A stretch of 64,000 nt of DNA from Urechis unicinctus (Eukaryota; Annelida; Polychaeta; Xenopneusta; Urechidae). The notes under the pieces were generated by a model. The model did not search any database. It was not told the DNA's origin and worked only from the letters and a program-made list of their open reading frames with translations. Where the stretch lies: NCBI GenBank assembly GCA_034190875.2, contig CM067343.1:57488507-57552506 (forward strand). The letters run 5' to 3'. Shown here piece after piece: positions 1-11,000 of the stretch; positions within the stretch are counted from its first letter, which is position 1, and each line of letters starts with the position of its first letter. A program made the position numbers and the translations under genes.

Positions 1-1030
1 GGTGCATTTGACATGTTGGCCTGCCACGCAGAAAGTTTGTTGGGATCTGGGAAATTGACTTGCTGACCCTCTATGCTAATAGTTCTTCATTCATTGTAAA
101 TATTCTCTCCACCATCTTCCCCGACCTAGTTCACAATATTTACGGTGTTGCAGGCATTTCTTACTAATTGTACGAGCTCAGTTTTCTTACTCGAGCAAGG
201 GATTCCCATATCTTTGAGGAAAGTTTTCAGCTGGGCTACTTTCCACTAAGAGTGGGACAGTGATGACATGGTGCAGCAACAGTCACGCACGCTAACTACG
301 AAGAGATATCGGATGGATACTGATGTTCTTGCAGAATACTCTCCAGACGACTGGAGATGAATGTATATTTTGGATCACCTTTTTATGATAATCTCTGTGT
401 TTGAGAACTGATTCAAATGTGGTAATTGCGACATGACAGCGTTCCGATGAACTTAAGAGAAGTTCAGAATACGCTTGACACCTTCGGCGACGTCTTTGAT
501 GTCCTTTACAGCTATAGAAACACACAACCAGAATGTGTGCCACAACGCAGGAAATTAAAACAGCAACTAGTTAAGCGCGAACAATGCGCTGACAGCTTGA
601 CAGGCAGAGAAACCCCCAAGTTCCGGTCAAAATCGCTGTGCGCGACGGTGGCCCTCCTAGCGGCCGCGACAGAAACCCGGGAATGTGAAGGCAGGAATTG
701 TCTCAAATGGATATTGATATCTATCTCTTTTGATTTCGCCAACGATCTTTAGCACCTGACGTTGTCTGGTTGACTATTGTTGTGTTATTATACAGAGGAG
801 TCAATGTATGGTACCTGTTATGGTCACCTTTGCTTATCATTGCCTTAGCAATCATCACCCCAAAAATGTCCATCACTCGTTGAAAGCGCAGGTCAAGTTG
901 TTAATTTACATACGAAACATACCGACATAACCCTATTTTGCACGCTATAGCATTGAAACCCGACTTGGAAATAATATGTCATTTGCTTCCTACTATGGCA
1001 TTAGCGGAGATAATTCAACTTACAGTAGTG
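1..1030. other. No recognisable gene
   Basis: Only short overlapping open frames without family resemblance, codon continuity or paired splice sites were seen. This stretch precedes the 3' end of the minus-strand secreted-peptide gene. Confidence 0.5.
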
Positions 1031-1033
1031 TAA

Positions 1034-1039
1034 TTTATT
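1034..1039 (-). promoter_or_regulatory. Poly(A) signal of the secreted-peptide gene
   Basis: The plus strand reads TTTATT, so the minus strand reads AATAAA. It lies about 77 bases past the stop codon of the minus-strand gene at 1116, a normal spacing for a short 3' UTR. Confidence 0.55.
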
Positions 1040-1115
1040 TAACGTTAACTTGTAGTCCAGGAGCTGAAAATTGTTGTGGCGCAATCAGTCGCAGTCGAGT
1101 TGATTAAGTGAAACA

Positions 1116-1694
1116 TCAACGCCCAGATGGAGAAGACGGAGGCCCAGCCGGAGAGGACGGAGGCCCCGACGGAGAGGTCGGAGGCTGTGGTGCTGTGGTT
1201 GATGTTGTGGATTCTGATGGAGGACTCTCATTACTGGAGGCTGAAACAATACACATGGAAACATATTTGCTTGTGTACAGGATTTGCAGTACGTGCTTAA
1301 ATTCTAATGTGGATTGGCTTACGCGTATATTGATATGGGCAGCTGACATCTTGGAAGCCATTATTGCCCGTGATTCACGTTAGCTAGCACAGAACATTGT
1401 GTACTTACAAGAGGCAGATTCAGATGACTGGGATGCTGAAACATAAGGCTTCTGTCTATACTCTTGGAATTGTTTTGGTTGAGATAAATATGCATACAAG
1501 CCTGCTCACACCCGAAAACCAATAATTCCCAGTAATACATAGTAACTATCTATGAAGCGCTAGTACTTACAGACGGAAGACTCAGACGAACTACTGTCTT
1601 TTTTACCCTTGTGCTTGCGTTTCCCTTGCGCTCCCATTACGTGCAAAGCCAGGGCTACAATAGCCAAAAGGAGCACAAATTGGTATCTACCCAT
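1116..1694 (-). CDS. Small secreted Ser/Pro-rich peptide, three exons
   Basis: Exons on the minus strand are 1694-1571, 1435-1409 and 1240-1116. Both introns have textbook ends (GTAAGT donors; TTTCAG acceptors) and both interrupt codons in phase 1, so the frame runs unbroken for 91 codons to TGA. Residues 1-24 form a signal peptide (MGRYQFVLLLAIVALALHV, then MGAQG). A basic KRKHKGKK stretch follows, then a run of serines with S-x-E motifs, and a tail of repeated PPSSPSG/PPSSPAG-type segments. The middle exon is a 27-base symmetrical microexon that adds nine mostly Ser residues. A TATA box upstream and AATAAA downstream frame the gene. The ATG at 1694 was chosen over 1742 because the signal peptide starts there and 1742 lies at or before the expected transcription start. 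No family was recognised. A secreted, possibly phosphorylated matrix or mucus-type peptide is inference from composition only. Confidence 0.75.
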
Positions 1695-1757
1695 TTCAAT
1701 ATTGCTGGACTTGCGATTTGAAGTGGATGCAATCTGCTGCAACAGTCGCTGGGGAAG

Positions 1758-1765
1758 CCTTTATA
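1758..1765 (-). promoter_or_regulatory. TATA box of the secreted-peptide gene
   Basis: The minus strand reads TATAAAGG. It lies about 65 bases upstream of the ATG at 1694, which predicts a transcription start near 1730 and a 5' UTR of roughly 35 bases. Confidence 0.65.
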
Positions 1766-2113
1766 CTGAATTCGGCCCAATCACACTAGATGAAGGGAAA
1801 TGAAATGCAGGTGTTTGTTGACGCCGAAAGTGGTAAAACTCTATAATTTTTTAGTAACCGGATGCGCTAATGCGTAACTTTAACACAATTAAATTACATC
1901 AGTTGTCTGGCATCGATTAATATGTACTGCTAATTAAAAACAATTTTTGAAGGTGTTATCACAGCTGGGTGTCAATATTGACGGCACTTGCAAGTATGAA
2001 GGTGTGAAATATCGATCGGATCAAAGATCAAATAAATCACGCAATGTTATGCTGCACACTTGATGGCTAATCTACATGCTGAAATCTCAATCGACATTCT
2101 TATTAAATTTCGT

Positions 2114-2390
2114 TTTGACGTGGTGGATCCTCCAGGCTACAGTATATGTTTGACGTGATGGATCCTCCATGTAATAGTATGTGTTTGACGTGGTGGATTC
2201 TTCATGTTACAGTATGTGTTTGACGTGGTGGATTCTTCATGTTACAGTATGTGTTTGACGTGGTGGATTCTTCATGTTACAGTATGTGTTTGACGTGGTG
2301 GATTCTTCATGTTACAGTATGTGTTTGACGTGGTGGATCCTCCATGTTATAGTATGTGTTTGACGTGGTGGATCGTCCATGTTACAGTTC
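2114..2390 (+). repeat. 35-bp minisatellite, about eight copies
   Basis: The unit begins TTTGACGTGGTGGAT and repeats every 35 bases from 2114, 2149, 2184 and so on to 2359. Inner copies are nearly identical; the first two and last two diverge (GATCCTCC or GATCGTCC instead of GATTCTTC). This is a direct tandem repeat without unique spacers. Confidence 0.95.
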
Positions 2391-3125
2391 TCTCTGCTGA
2401 TTTCCAGTAAACCCATTCATTAGTGTGCTCAATTTCGTTCTATAGAGCATACCAATGTACACTATAAATTCTCATATAAGCCCTCGATCTAATAACCCTC
2501 ATTACGAAACACATTTTCGATTGTCATACTTTCATTCCAAACACGTTTTTAAATTATCATTTCTTATATTATACATTAACCATGTGTTTCGTTCTATGTC
2601 AACAATATCCGTCCCTTGTATCATAAAACTTGCAATGGGAAGGACTCGTCAATAATGGTAGATACATTGTCATCACAACGACGGCTCACATGTATGTTAC
2701 CCTACTTACTGCTTAAATACAATACTCCTGAATAGTTGCGACATACTATAAAGCTGCATACACATAATGGTCATTATGGGCACATAGAGACAATAATGGT
2801 GTCTATGAGCGCGTCTGAACTCTCCAAATATTGAAATATCTAATGTACATGCCAGTGGTCAATTCAATAACATGGCCGACGGCACTGAGCAGGTCGACCT
2901 GTATGATCAGATCACCTCTCCTGCTTTGGCTCAATGCTTCCTTGTCCTTTTTAAAGGAGGGCTTTGGTCTAAATGTCGACCTGATCTGATGAGCGTTTAG
3001 TAATTACCAACACAAAATAAGAGATTAAAATGTCCTTTTTCAGATCCAGGGTGAATACTTCCCAACCAACTCGACAATGTTAGCAGAGATGTTACAACTG
3101 ATACAGACAGGTGCGACGAATTACT
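2391..3125. other. No recognisable gene
   Basis: AT-rich DNA without convincing coding signal. A 12-base perfect palindrome, CAGGTCGACCTG, lies near 2890 and part of it (GTCGACCTG) recurs near 2975. No function is assigned. Confidence 0.4.
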
Positions 3126-3145
3126 AGAAAGGTTCGGTGTGAACA

Positions 3146-3600
3146 ATGTTGTTGATTCCGACGGACATCGAGTGTTGCAGTTGTCTAGATTGCCCGAGAA
3201 TTGTTGAAAAGAAGGTTGAGTTAGGCTCAGGGAACACTTGTATTGCGATGTTTTTGAAATTCGACCCAGTATGCGTGGATCAAGACGTGCTAACCATCAG
3301 CCTCCTTCTTATCCACAGTGAATTGCACAAGGGACCACTCAGTGACCCTATCCCAAACAGGTGAGATGTCTAGACCGATCTAATATCAGAAAGCTGGGAG
3401 CCAAGAGACGTATTCCTAATCCATCATGTGTCGTTAATGTAAATCGAAATAAATTCCCAGAAATGCATGGAGTGGTAAAGACGATGGGGATTGTGGCGCA
3501 GCAAGCTCATAGGCAGTTGTTTGAAGACCAATTACCCCTTACACAACAGAATTTGTCACACCATTTTGTGATCATCCTGCCAGCCCAGCAGGTTGATTAG
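3146..3600 (+). pseudogene. P2X7 C-terminus-like cysteine-rich domain, frameshifted
   Basis: Two adjoining frames, 3146-3361 and 3361-3600, together resemble the intracellular zinc-binding cysteine-rich C-terminal domain of P2X7, which also occurs without a channel in many invertebrate proteins. Visible landmarks are an IECCSCLDC cluster, then DPVCVDQDVL, a DPIPN segment, and in the second frame RRIPNPSCVV followed by NKFPE. These occur in the family order. The second half continues directly after the first but in a different frame, so either one frameshift broke it or a donor-like GTGAGA at 3361 marks a rearranged exon edge. No channel segment precedes it. Recognition is by eye, so the family call is moderate. 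Confidence 0.5.
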
Positions 3601-4300
3601 TTCACTTTGGTTTTGACTCCTTATTATCCATACTACACATAACAGCGCCTGCAGTGACGGCTTATACAGGAGTTTGCCTCCTGCTCACTTAGGGTGAGCT
3701 GCACTCAAGAGAAAGGCGGGTCTTGGGTGTTCATTGTATACCTAACAACCTCGTTTAACTTAGGTGGTACAGGGTTTGAACGTCTTTTACACTCTCTAGG
3801 ACATTCTACAGGGTGTATTCTGGTGGCTCTTCTCCACCACACTGTGCAGCTAATTTTTGCATGAAACGGGACAACCATGGCGGATCCTTGGACAACACCT
3901 TACCACACCGATGATCAATGGTGGCCATAAACCAACCACCTTGGGAATTTACCTCTTACCTGCCAGCAGTGGCAATACATTAGACCTGTTGCGTCCGAGT
4001 CAACATGCTTGACTAGACAGCAATGGTTCTAAGGCCAAAGTCTGCTCATGCATGGTTTCTCGAGATATTTCTTCTTGAGGCATATCTCATTCAACCGATG
4101 TTTTCAAAAAGTATGTGTATCGGTCAAATCGGCCAGTTGTGGTACAATGTTAGACAACACAAGGTCAGATCGCTATAACATTTATTTGTCACAAAGACTC
4201 TCATTGCCACTTTATAAAATCCTTTACATTTTGAATCATTATACTAATAAATCCTTAATAAATAAAAGATAATCACATATATTGCAAAAAATATAGAAAG
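3601..4300. other. No recognisable gene
   Basis: No family resemblance, splice-consistent exon chain or repeat was recognised here. Confidence 0.4.
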
Positions 4301-4519
4301 TTAGTGTTCATTCTTTTCCGGATCGTCAATATGAATATCGGGTATTTTTGTATTTTTGGACACATATTTATGAAACAAATCATCATAAAATGCAAAATTG
4401 CAATAAGAATTTATTGAAAATTCACCTGTATCAAGTTCATTCAATATACATCCAGAACAAAAATAAAAAATAGGGGTCACCATGCATTTGTGGCAAATAA
4501 ACACAGTTTTGTTTGGCAC
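4301..4519 (-). other. Unassigned open frame with a C-x2-C-x8-C-x2-C motif
   Basis: A 72-codon minus-strand frame begins near MPNKTVFICHKC and contains the four-cysteine pattern CHKC then CSGC, compatible with a zinc ribbon, followed by an acidic tail ending DDPEKNEH. It lies just downstream, on the same strand, of the fragment at 4586-4834, so the two might belong to one decayed gene. No family is recognised and chance is possible. Confidence 0.25.
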
Positions 4520-4585
4520 ATAAAAGAAAAAAACGCAAAAAAAATGTTTTTCAATTTGATAAGAAAAGTTAACACTAGGTCAAAA

Positions 4586-4834
4586 TTACAAATACAGAGT
4601 ATACTTTGCTTTGTTTGAGTTCCTTGAATTTGTGTTAGTCAGCAACTGATTTAAAAGAAAATAGTTCTGAATTTCTACAATAATTTTCTTGTTGGCTGTG
4701 ACCCTCGGAGCACCACAGGTATTGTCACTAAGCAACCGGGCTAGTCCTCCTGCCCCACTCTTATTATATGTCACTTGTAAGTGAATTAGACAGAGTCCTG
4801 ACCCAGCAATTTTCATTGCAGTTTGTTTTGACAC
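4586..4834 (-). pseudogene. Possible C-terminal fragment of a PML-like exonuclease-type protein
   Basis: The 82-codon frame has a pattern I associate with the end of DEDDh exonuclease-like proteins found in many invertebrate genomes and often near mobile elements: AMKIAGSGLCLIHLQ, then a SGAGGLARLL segment, then GAPRVTANKKI. The catalytic part is not found upstream on the same strand, so this would be an isolated relic. The comparison is from memory of family style only. A profile search would decide it. Confidence 0.35.
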
Positions 4835-5127
4835 AATTTTCTTGTCTAGAAGTCATTGGAGAGTGATAATGTTGTGTGCAAATTATCAGGACCGCTAGGC
4901 GGCGCATGAATTACGCGAGTATCTCTTTAAAGAGGCAGCCTCAACACAGACACGCTGCAGGTCCTACAGCTCCGAAGCTCATTCGCTTGAAATCTCCATG
5001 CCCGACACTCCCCCCTTCCTCCTTCGCCCAAAGTTACCAATTTGGCTTCTATCTCAGTTAACTGAGCTAGATTGTTTACTACCAGCTCACCCGTCTGGGT
5101 CTGCATAGCCTTGTCAAGCTCTATAAG

Positions 5128-5632
5128 CTATCGGAGTGGCAGCGCATCGGTCTGTGTACTCATGTCTTCTATGGCGTTATGAAAGACCTCTATAAAGCTT
5201 GTTTCATCTAAGCCACTTGACTCTTTCACGGCTTCGGGGCTGCTCATTGGTAGTTGTAACTTCTCTCTCCGAGCAAGATGTGCACCGTACTTCTCTATAG
5301 TACCAGGCGAGAGGAATTTGCTAGGATTGTCCTTACATGCCACACATTTCTACTCGCGGTCCCACTTAACCCAAAGGTCACCTTATTTAGACGATCTGAG
5401 CTCCAGGGTGTCCTGCAGTCCACGTTTGGACACTGCCTTCTCCCATCACGTAACTAAGACATTTTTCTTCTTGGGATCCCAAATTATCTTCTGTTAACCC
5501 AGTAGAAATTTCATTAATAGCCAATGGTAGACTACGAGGTATCCAACGTTTCATCTCCGTCTCCTCATACTCACCTCCCATAGCCCCCTCTTCTGCCAAG
5601 TCATCGTCAAACGTTGGGTTCTCAAAGGACAT
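5128..5632 (-). other. Two adjacent minus-strand open frames, unassigned
   Basis: Frames 5632-5387 (acidic, starting MSFENPTFDDDLAEEG) and 5343-5128 (starting MACKDNPSKFLSPGT) lie next to each other with stops between them. Past the stop of the second, the same reading continues as a Glu/Leu-rich stretch. Composition looks protein-like rather than random and the position abuts the Polinton relic, so they may be a decayed accessory gene of that element. No family was recognised. Confidence 0.3.
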
Positions 5633-5910
5633 GTGACTGTATTAAAGATACGTTCGCAATAATTCAACTGTTAACACGTTTAGTATTTATTGCCGCAAGC
5701 TAAATATATACCGTAGAATATGCGAGCCCCTCGGGTAAAGGGCGTGCGCCAGTCTGTAGTTATTACAAACAACCCAACCACCGTTAACCACTGGTCTGCT
5801 TCCCCAACCTGGGTGCAGAGGACGTAATTGTCCCGGTGACAGTCATGCTGGCCTTTGCAACCAACAGACTTCAACCGACTTAAACTGCAGCATTATACAA
5901 AACATGGGGT

Positions 5911-6480
5911 GTGCTGTGGTTAAGAAAAAAACGACAATTACGATTTCTGACAACGAGGTCATGTGAAAAAACAGTGTTCATGCTCGGCATTCTTGAGGGC
6001 ACTTTTGCCGTCGCCTTCCAGCATATTGTAATACTATGCCCCACCATCCATTTCAACCATATCTACCAGGCACAGCCCGACTCCGAGGTGTACATTGCAG
6101 AACACGATGAGCGGCTTCATGACAGGATGAGCCCATTCTGTACATTATTGACGACTGTTTGGCCACGAAAGCACTGACCTTGCTCTCAGAGCTGACCTTT
6201 AGCGGCCGCCATGCGCAGCAAAGTGCCTGGATCCTCACAAAAACGTACAAATCTGTGCTGAAGGACCTACTTGGGCAGACCTGATAAGTTGTGCTCTTTC
6301 ACACCAAGGACAGTGACTCGTTTGAAGACGCCTTGCGTGAGAATGATGCGATAACAACAAGGGAGGAACGTACTGCTGTACACAAGCTACTAACAAAACT
6401 GCTGCTGAAGACCGATCAACCTTTGTCCGCGACTGAAACTATCTTGCTCCTGACCACGGCTGTGTCATGGTGTTCCGGGT
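5911..6480 (+). pseudogene. Polinton packaging ATPase, broken
   Basis: This is a relic of the FtsK/HerA-type ATPase that packages DNA in Polintons and related viruses. In 5911-6177 a decayed P-loop is visible (SCEKTVFML where glycines are expected), followed by HIVILCPTI and an EVYI segment. After a frame change, a hydrophobic strand ending in two acids (LYIIDD, near 6145) marks Walker B. FSGRHAQQS and a Lys/Leu-rich segment follow near 6200-6270, and DSFEDALREND lies near 6310-6345. Several frame changes and in-frame stops separate these blocks, so no functional product is possible. Confidence 0.75.
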
Positions 6481-6775
6481 TAGGTATTATCGTCTGCACA
6501 GTATACCAATATATTAGACTTTCGCAGTAAATATTAGAAACGGTACGCAATATGGGTCTTGATAGCATCATTTATCGACTCCTTGCAGAGCCAGTTGAGT
6601 CTCAGCGCCCTGGGCATAGAGCTGCTGCTCAAGCGGACGAACCCAGAGGGGCATCTGTTGACATGTTTACTTTTAAAATTACTCATCAGGGAAAAAGGCT
6701 TGCTGCAGTCATAGCCGATTGTCAGGCCCGTCAGTACTTGGGTGCGCAACGTCTGACAACAGACCAGGTTGAATT

Positions 6776-6836
6776 GATGACTGACTGACTGACTGACTGA
6801 CTGACTGACTGACTGACTGACTGACTGACTGACTGA
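6776..6836 (+). repeat. (TGAC)n microsatellite
   Basis: About fifteen uninterrupted tetranucleotide copies, ending GACTGAGAGA. Confidence 0.95.
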
Positions 6837-6849
6837 GAGATAACCAAGT

Positions 6850-7600
6850 TATATGTGAGATAAGCGACTCTTGGTCAGGCATCTCTACGGCTGTTCTCAT
6901 GTGTTGCTTGTATGTTTCTCCCGATACCGTTAGAAAATCGCCCAAAGCTAGTTGCAACCCTCGAGGCCGCCTATTTGTTGGGCACACGCTATGAACTGCT
7001 ACTTGCGATTTATAACACCGCTATGGCATGTACTTTGCTCCGCTAACTGCGGTTTGAACCACAGCCAAGCCACAGCACTCTCAATTCGGACAAGCAACCA
7101 TATTAATCAATGATGTCAACGAATCCACAGGACAGGGAACGAATCCACAGGACAGGGAACGAATCCACAAATGTCGGCGGAGAGGGTGACTAGTGAACCC
7201 ACAAAAAACCCCAAAAGGTTGCTGATGGGCGGATTGGCGCAGCTGCTTGAAAGGCTAAACAGGATAAGCTTCTGAGTGAGCTTCGCGATGTGAAGGCCTT
7301 CCTTACCTGCGAAAGTCGTGTTAAAGACGAAGAAATCGCTATGGTAGTGGCGCCTCATCCCATGGTCGTGGAAAGGCCTTCTCATTTTTGGGAGACGGCC
7401 AAAAATGTTACATGGGCGCTCTGAGTTGCTGGTTACTACGGATTGTTTGGACTAGCATGGCTGCACAGGTTGTATTTGAATACACACAGAGTGTACGCCC
7501 TGGATCCTGCCACTATTGTCGGCCAAAAAAGTCAACCAATCCACGCCAATTAAGTACAATTAAAGGATCCGTTCTATATGGAATGAGTAAATCATAACCG
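6850..7600 (+). other. Polinton interior, genes not identifiable
   Basis: Between the ATPase and integrase relics only fragmentary coding-like stretches remain, such as a charged frame near 7260-7390 reading LLSELRDVKAFL. Polinton capsid genes would be expected in the element but none is recognised. A 20-base tandem repeat lies at 7118-7168. Confidence 0.35.
7118..7168 (+). repeat. 20-bp tandem repeat, about 2.5 copies
   Basis: The unit AACGAATCCACAGGACAGGG is perfectly repeated twice with a third partial copy. Confidence 0.85.
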
Positions 7601-7689
7601 GTGGAAGAATGTTCGTCAACGCGCTGTACCACGATGCAGTTGTTTCTGGTATATCAATAGGTTACGCCAAGTTTTGTTATTTTTTTGGG

Positions 7690-7880
7690 GTTAAATGCAC
7701 CGTTAGTAACAACTCAAAAGTTCGACTTGCCACACTATGCTCGCTAATGTAAACTCATCTGTCGTATCAAATAATGTAAGATCATGTTTGTCATTACTAA
7801 ATTTAGACTACCTACAACTAAGTTCAATTAATTAATTATCAGCGGAAGACAGGGCGACAATATGCGCTTTGCAAGAACTG
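7690..7880 (+). repeat. Diverged dispersed repeat shared with flank beta
   Basis: The series AAATGCACCGTTAGTAACAA, an ATCAAATAATGTAAGA stretch, and GACAGGGCGACAATATGCGC near 7850-7868 recurs in the same order at 30520-30750 and 40380-40610. The copy here is clearly more diverged than those two are from each other, so it is an older member of a dispersed family lying within the Polinton region. Confidence 0.6.
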
Positions 7881-8036
7881 TGTCAGCAGGGCGAAGGCAG
7901 TTTGTTGACTTCTCTAACACTGCAAGAGGCAGATGAGCTTCTTGTGTTTCTAAGCACAAATTAATTGGAATTCATGTATTTTATATTATATTGCTTAGTT
8001 AATATATCTTTGTGTAAACTTCGATTTGCGAATAAA

Positions 8037-8612
<576 letters not shown>

Positions 8613-9167
8613 AGATATTTGACAAAATAGACTATACACAAGAATAGTGGTATTTGCATACAAGCGCCCTTGGATAATGCTAGGGACAAGGGTCCCATGT
8701 AACAAACCATATACACAAGAGATCTGTAATATGCACAGGCATCATATCAGAAAGGGAGCTAGAAGGCCATGAAAAACAAATGGGAGTGTGCATGAGAGTG
8801 TGCATGGATTGTGGGTTTGATCGGATAAACGCCACACTACGCAAAAAAGGGAACGACAAAGCAAAAAATTCAGATGTTCCTGACAAGTGTATTTTATACA
8901 CAATAAAAATTATCAATTAGGCAAATGCATTTACTGAGTAAAAGAATGGATGGCACAGAAGATTCACAGTGAGATCAAAGAAGAGGCTGGCATAGACCCT
9001 CCTTTTCAAGATCAAAGTGTCAGATAGAGAATTCCGCAGACAACTGGTTGCAGTGCCTGCTCCACAAGCGCCTGCGCCGAAAAAGCCAGTACCTACGGCA
9101 AGAACAAAAAGAAAAGAAAAAGCCAGAGCCAGCACAACGGCTTGTTTTCATAAAGGCAAAATGAATC
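8613..9167 (+). other. Polinton spacer, unassigned
   Basis: No recognisable domain. A Lys/Ala/Pro-rich frame (9017-9165) with APAPKKPVPTARTKRKEK looks like low-complexity linker sequence and may be the far N-terminus of the polymerase gene or a separate decayed protein. Confidence 0.3.
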
Positions 9168-11000
9168 ATGAAGACTTTCCTCAAGAGTTGGATTATGGAT
9201 GTCCTAGAGGAACACTCACTGCGCAAAGACACTCTGACTTTAAAAGGTGTGTTTAGCCAAAAACCTACAAACCTAGGCTCCGAGATGAACCTGCGTGAGG
9301 GAATGAAGTACCCGCTTGCTCTTAGGGTTAAGCTCATGAAGGAAACCAGGGAAGGCGTTACTGAGTATACTGAACTGTCTTTTGGCATGCGCAAGAGGCA
9401 CTATTCACCCCGATAAGATTGACGAGGCCATGAAAAAGGCAAGCGCTGTCGTCCAAGAAAGTGTGGAAAAGCCTCTTGCTAACTGCCTCTCATGGGGGGC
9501 TCATACAATGAGCTGTCTCCAAAACTAACAAGTGAGAATACAATAATCAACGTGAGGACCAGTAATAATACACTGCCTTAGGTGGTCATTTCGCTCTGCC
9601 TAACTCCCAGCGGCAAAAGATCCCCAAAGAATGTCAAAGGACGTCACGAACGACGGCCTACATTTCGCAGGCATCGATGCCCTAACCTTTATAACCCAGA
9701 TTGGCAAGTTCGAGAAGCAAAACAATGGAATGTATTCGGGTGGGATAAGAGTCATAGTATGACGATAGTACACTATATCAGCAAACAACCAGCCGACATG
9801 CCCCGCATCTAACTCACGTTGATTGAGAAGAAGTTCCACAACACATGGATCAACGACCTCAACCACATGCTATACGACCAGAATAGACATAAATGCCGCA
9901 AGTACTTCTGCGAGCGTTGTCTACACGGATACTTCAGAGAAGTCTTGCTTCCGACTCACCAGCCAGAATGTAAAGGAATAGGTCAAACGGCAGTTCGGGT
10001 TAAGATACCAGAAGAGGGTAAAACAACAAATCGAAGGCTCTGCACTAGATTCGACTAAGAGCAACACACAGAAGACGGAGCAACATGAGACTTGCGGCTA
10101 TGGAAATGTAGTGGTGACGTGTAATGGCAATACAAAGGAACTTGTAGTGTATTGAGGACCGGATGCTGCCGAGAAACTCAAGGCAGTTCTTTTCAGGCTT
10201 ACTGGTATGTGTATGACCCCACGGGACAGACGAACCCACCGGACTGCAACTAATTGTTATATATGCAGCAAGCCACTCATAGCACAGATGGTCTACAATG
10301 TATGCAACCTGAAGCTGCGATTCAATCCGAAAACAACAACTATACATATGTCTGCCACAACCTACGGAACTATGACAGGCCACAAGCAAGATGGAATGAC
10401 AAATCAACTGCATCCCCAACAACACGGAGAAGTATATTTCACTGCGATAGGTCAGTTACGCTTCATTGACAGTGCATAGTTTCTCCTGGTCTCGCTTGAC
10501 AAGCTGGTCTCTGCAAACCACCCTGGTGCCTTTGCAGTGACGAAACAAAGAGCCTGTTGCTACAGCACAATTAAGTGTATCCCTACGAGTTAATGGACGA
10601 CTGAAATAAGTTTGATGCTCTACTACTACAGTAGCTCTCAAGCAAGCTGTGTGAACAGGACATATCTGCTGTTGACTATAAACATGCACAGAAGGTCTGG
10701 GACATGTTCGGGGGCGCCAATATGGGCGACTACCATGACCTGTACATGTGCACAGACGTGCTACTCCTGGTTGATGGGTTTGAGATATTCCGCAAGACCT
10801 GTCTGATGGTCTGGACACTAGCCCATTACTATACCAGATATGGACTGTCATGGAATGCGCTGCTGAAGAGCACAGGTGTTTCGCTTGGGATACTTACCGA
10901 CTATGGCAAGCACCAATTCATTGAGATGGGTCTGCGAGGTGGGATCAGCATGGTATCGCATCGCCACGCTAGCAACCTTTGGACAGTATTCGTTGACTGG
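9168..11000 (+). pseudogene. Polinton protein-primed type B DNA polymerase, broken
   Basis: Ordered remnants of the DNA_pol_B_2 family used by Polintons are spread over several frames. They are an N-terminal block (9168-9416); a block near 9620-9760 with IGKFEKQNNGM; a zinc-finger-like YFCERCLHGYF with a later Cys (9895-9990); a block near 10250-10330 with CYICSKPL and CNLKLRFNPKTTT; RFIDSA followed across a stop by SLDKLVSANHPGAFAV (10455-10540); and finally GDYHDLYMCTDVLLLVDGF, LLKSTGVSLGILTDY and GLRGGISMVSHRHA (10720-10970). The order matches the family, but frameshifts and stops separate the blocks and the catalytic palm downstream is absent. It is a truncated, dead copy. Confidence 0.85.

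Noticed and set aside
1108-1383. Plus-strand 91-codon Gly/Glu/Asp-rich frame
   Set aside because: It is the complement of exon 3 of the well-supported minus-strand secreted-peptide gene and crosses its intron.
2114-2390. CRISPR-like array
   Set aside because: The 35-base units are directly adjacent with no unique spacers, and the context is animal nuclear DNA.
2885-2990. Palindrome CAGGTCGACCTG and its partial repeat as an operator or integration site
   Set aside because: Short, single occurrence, with no associated gene or element ends.
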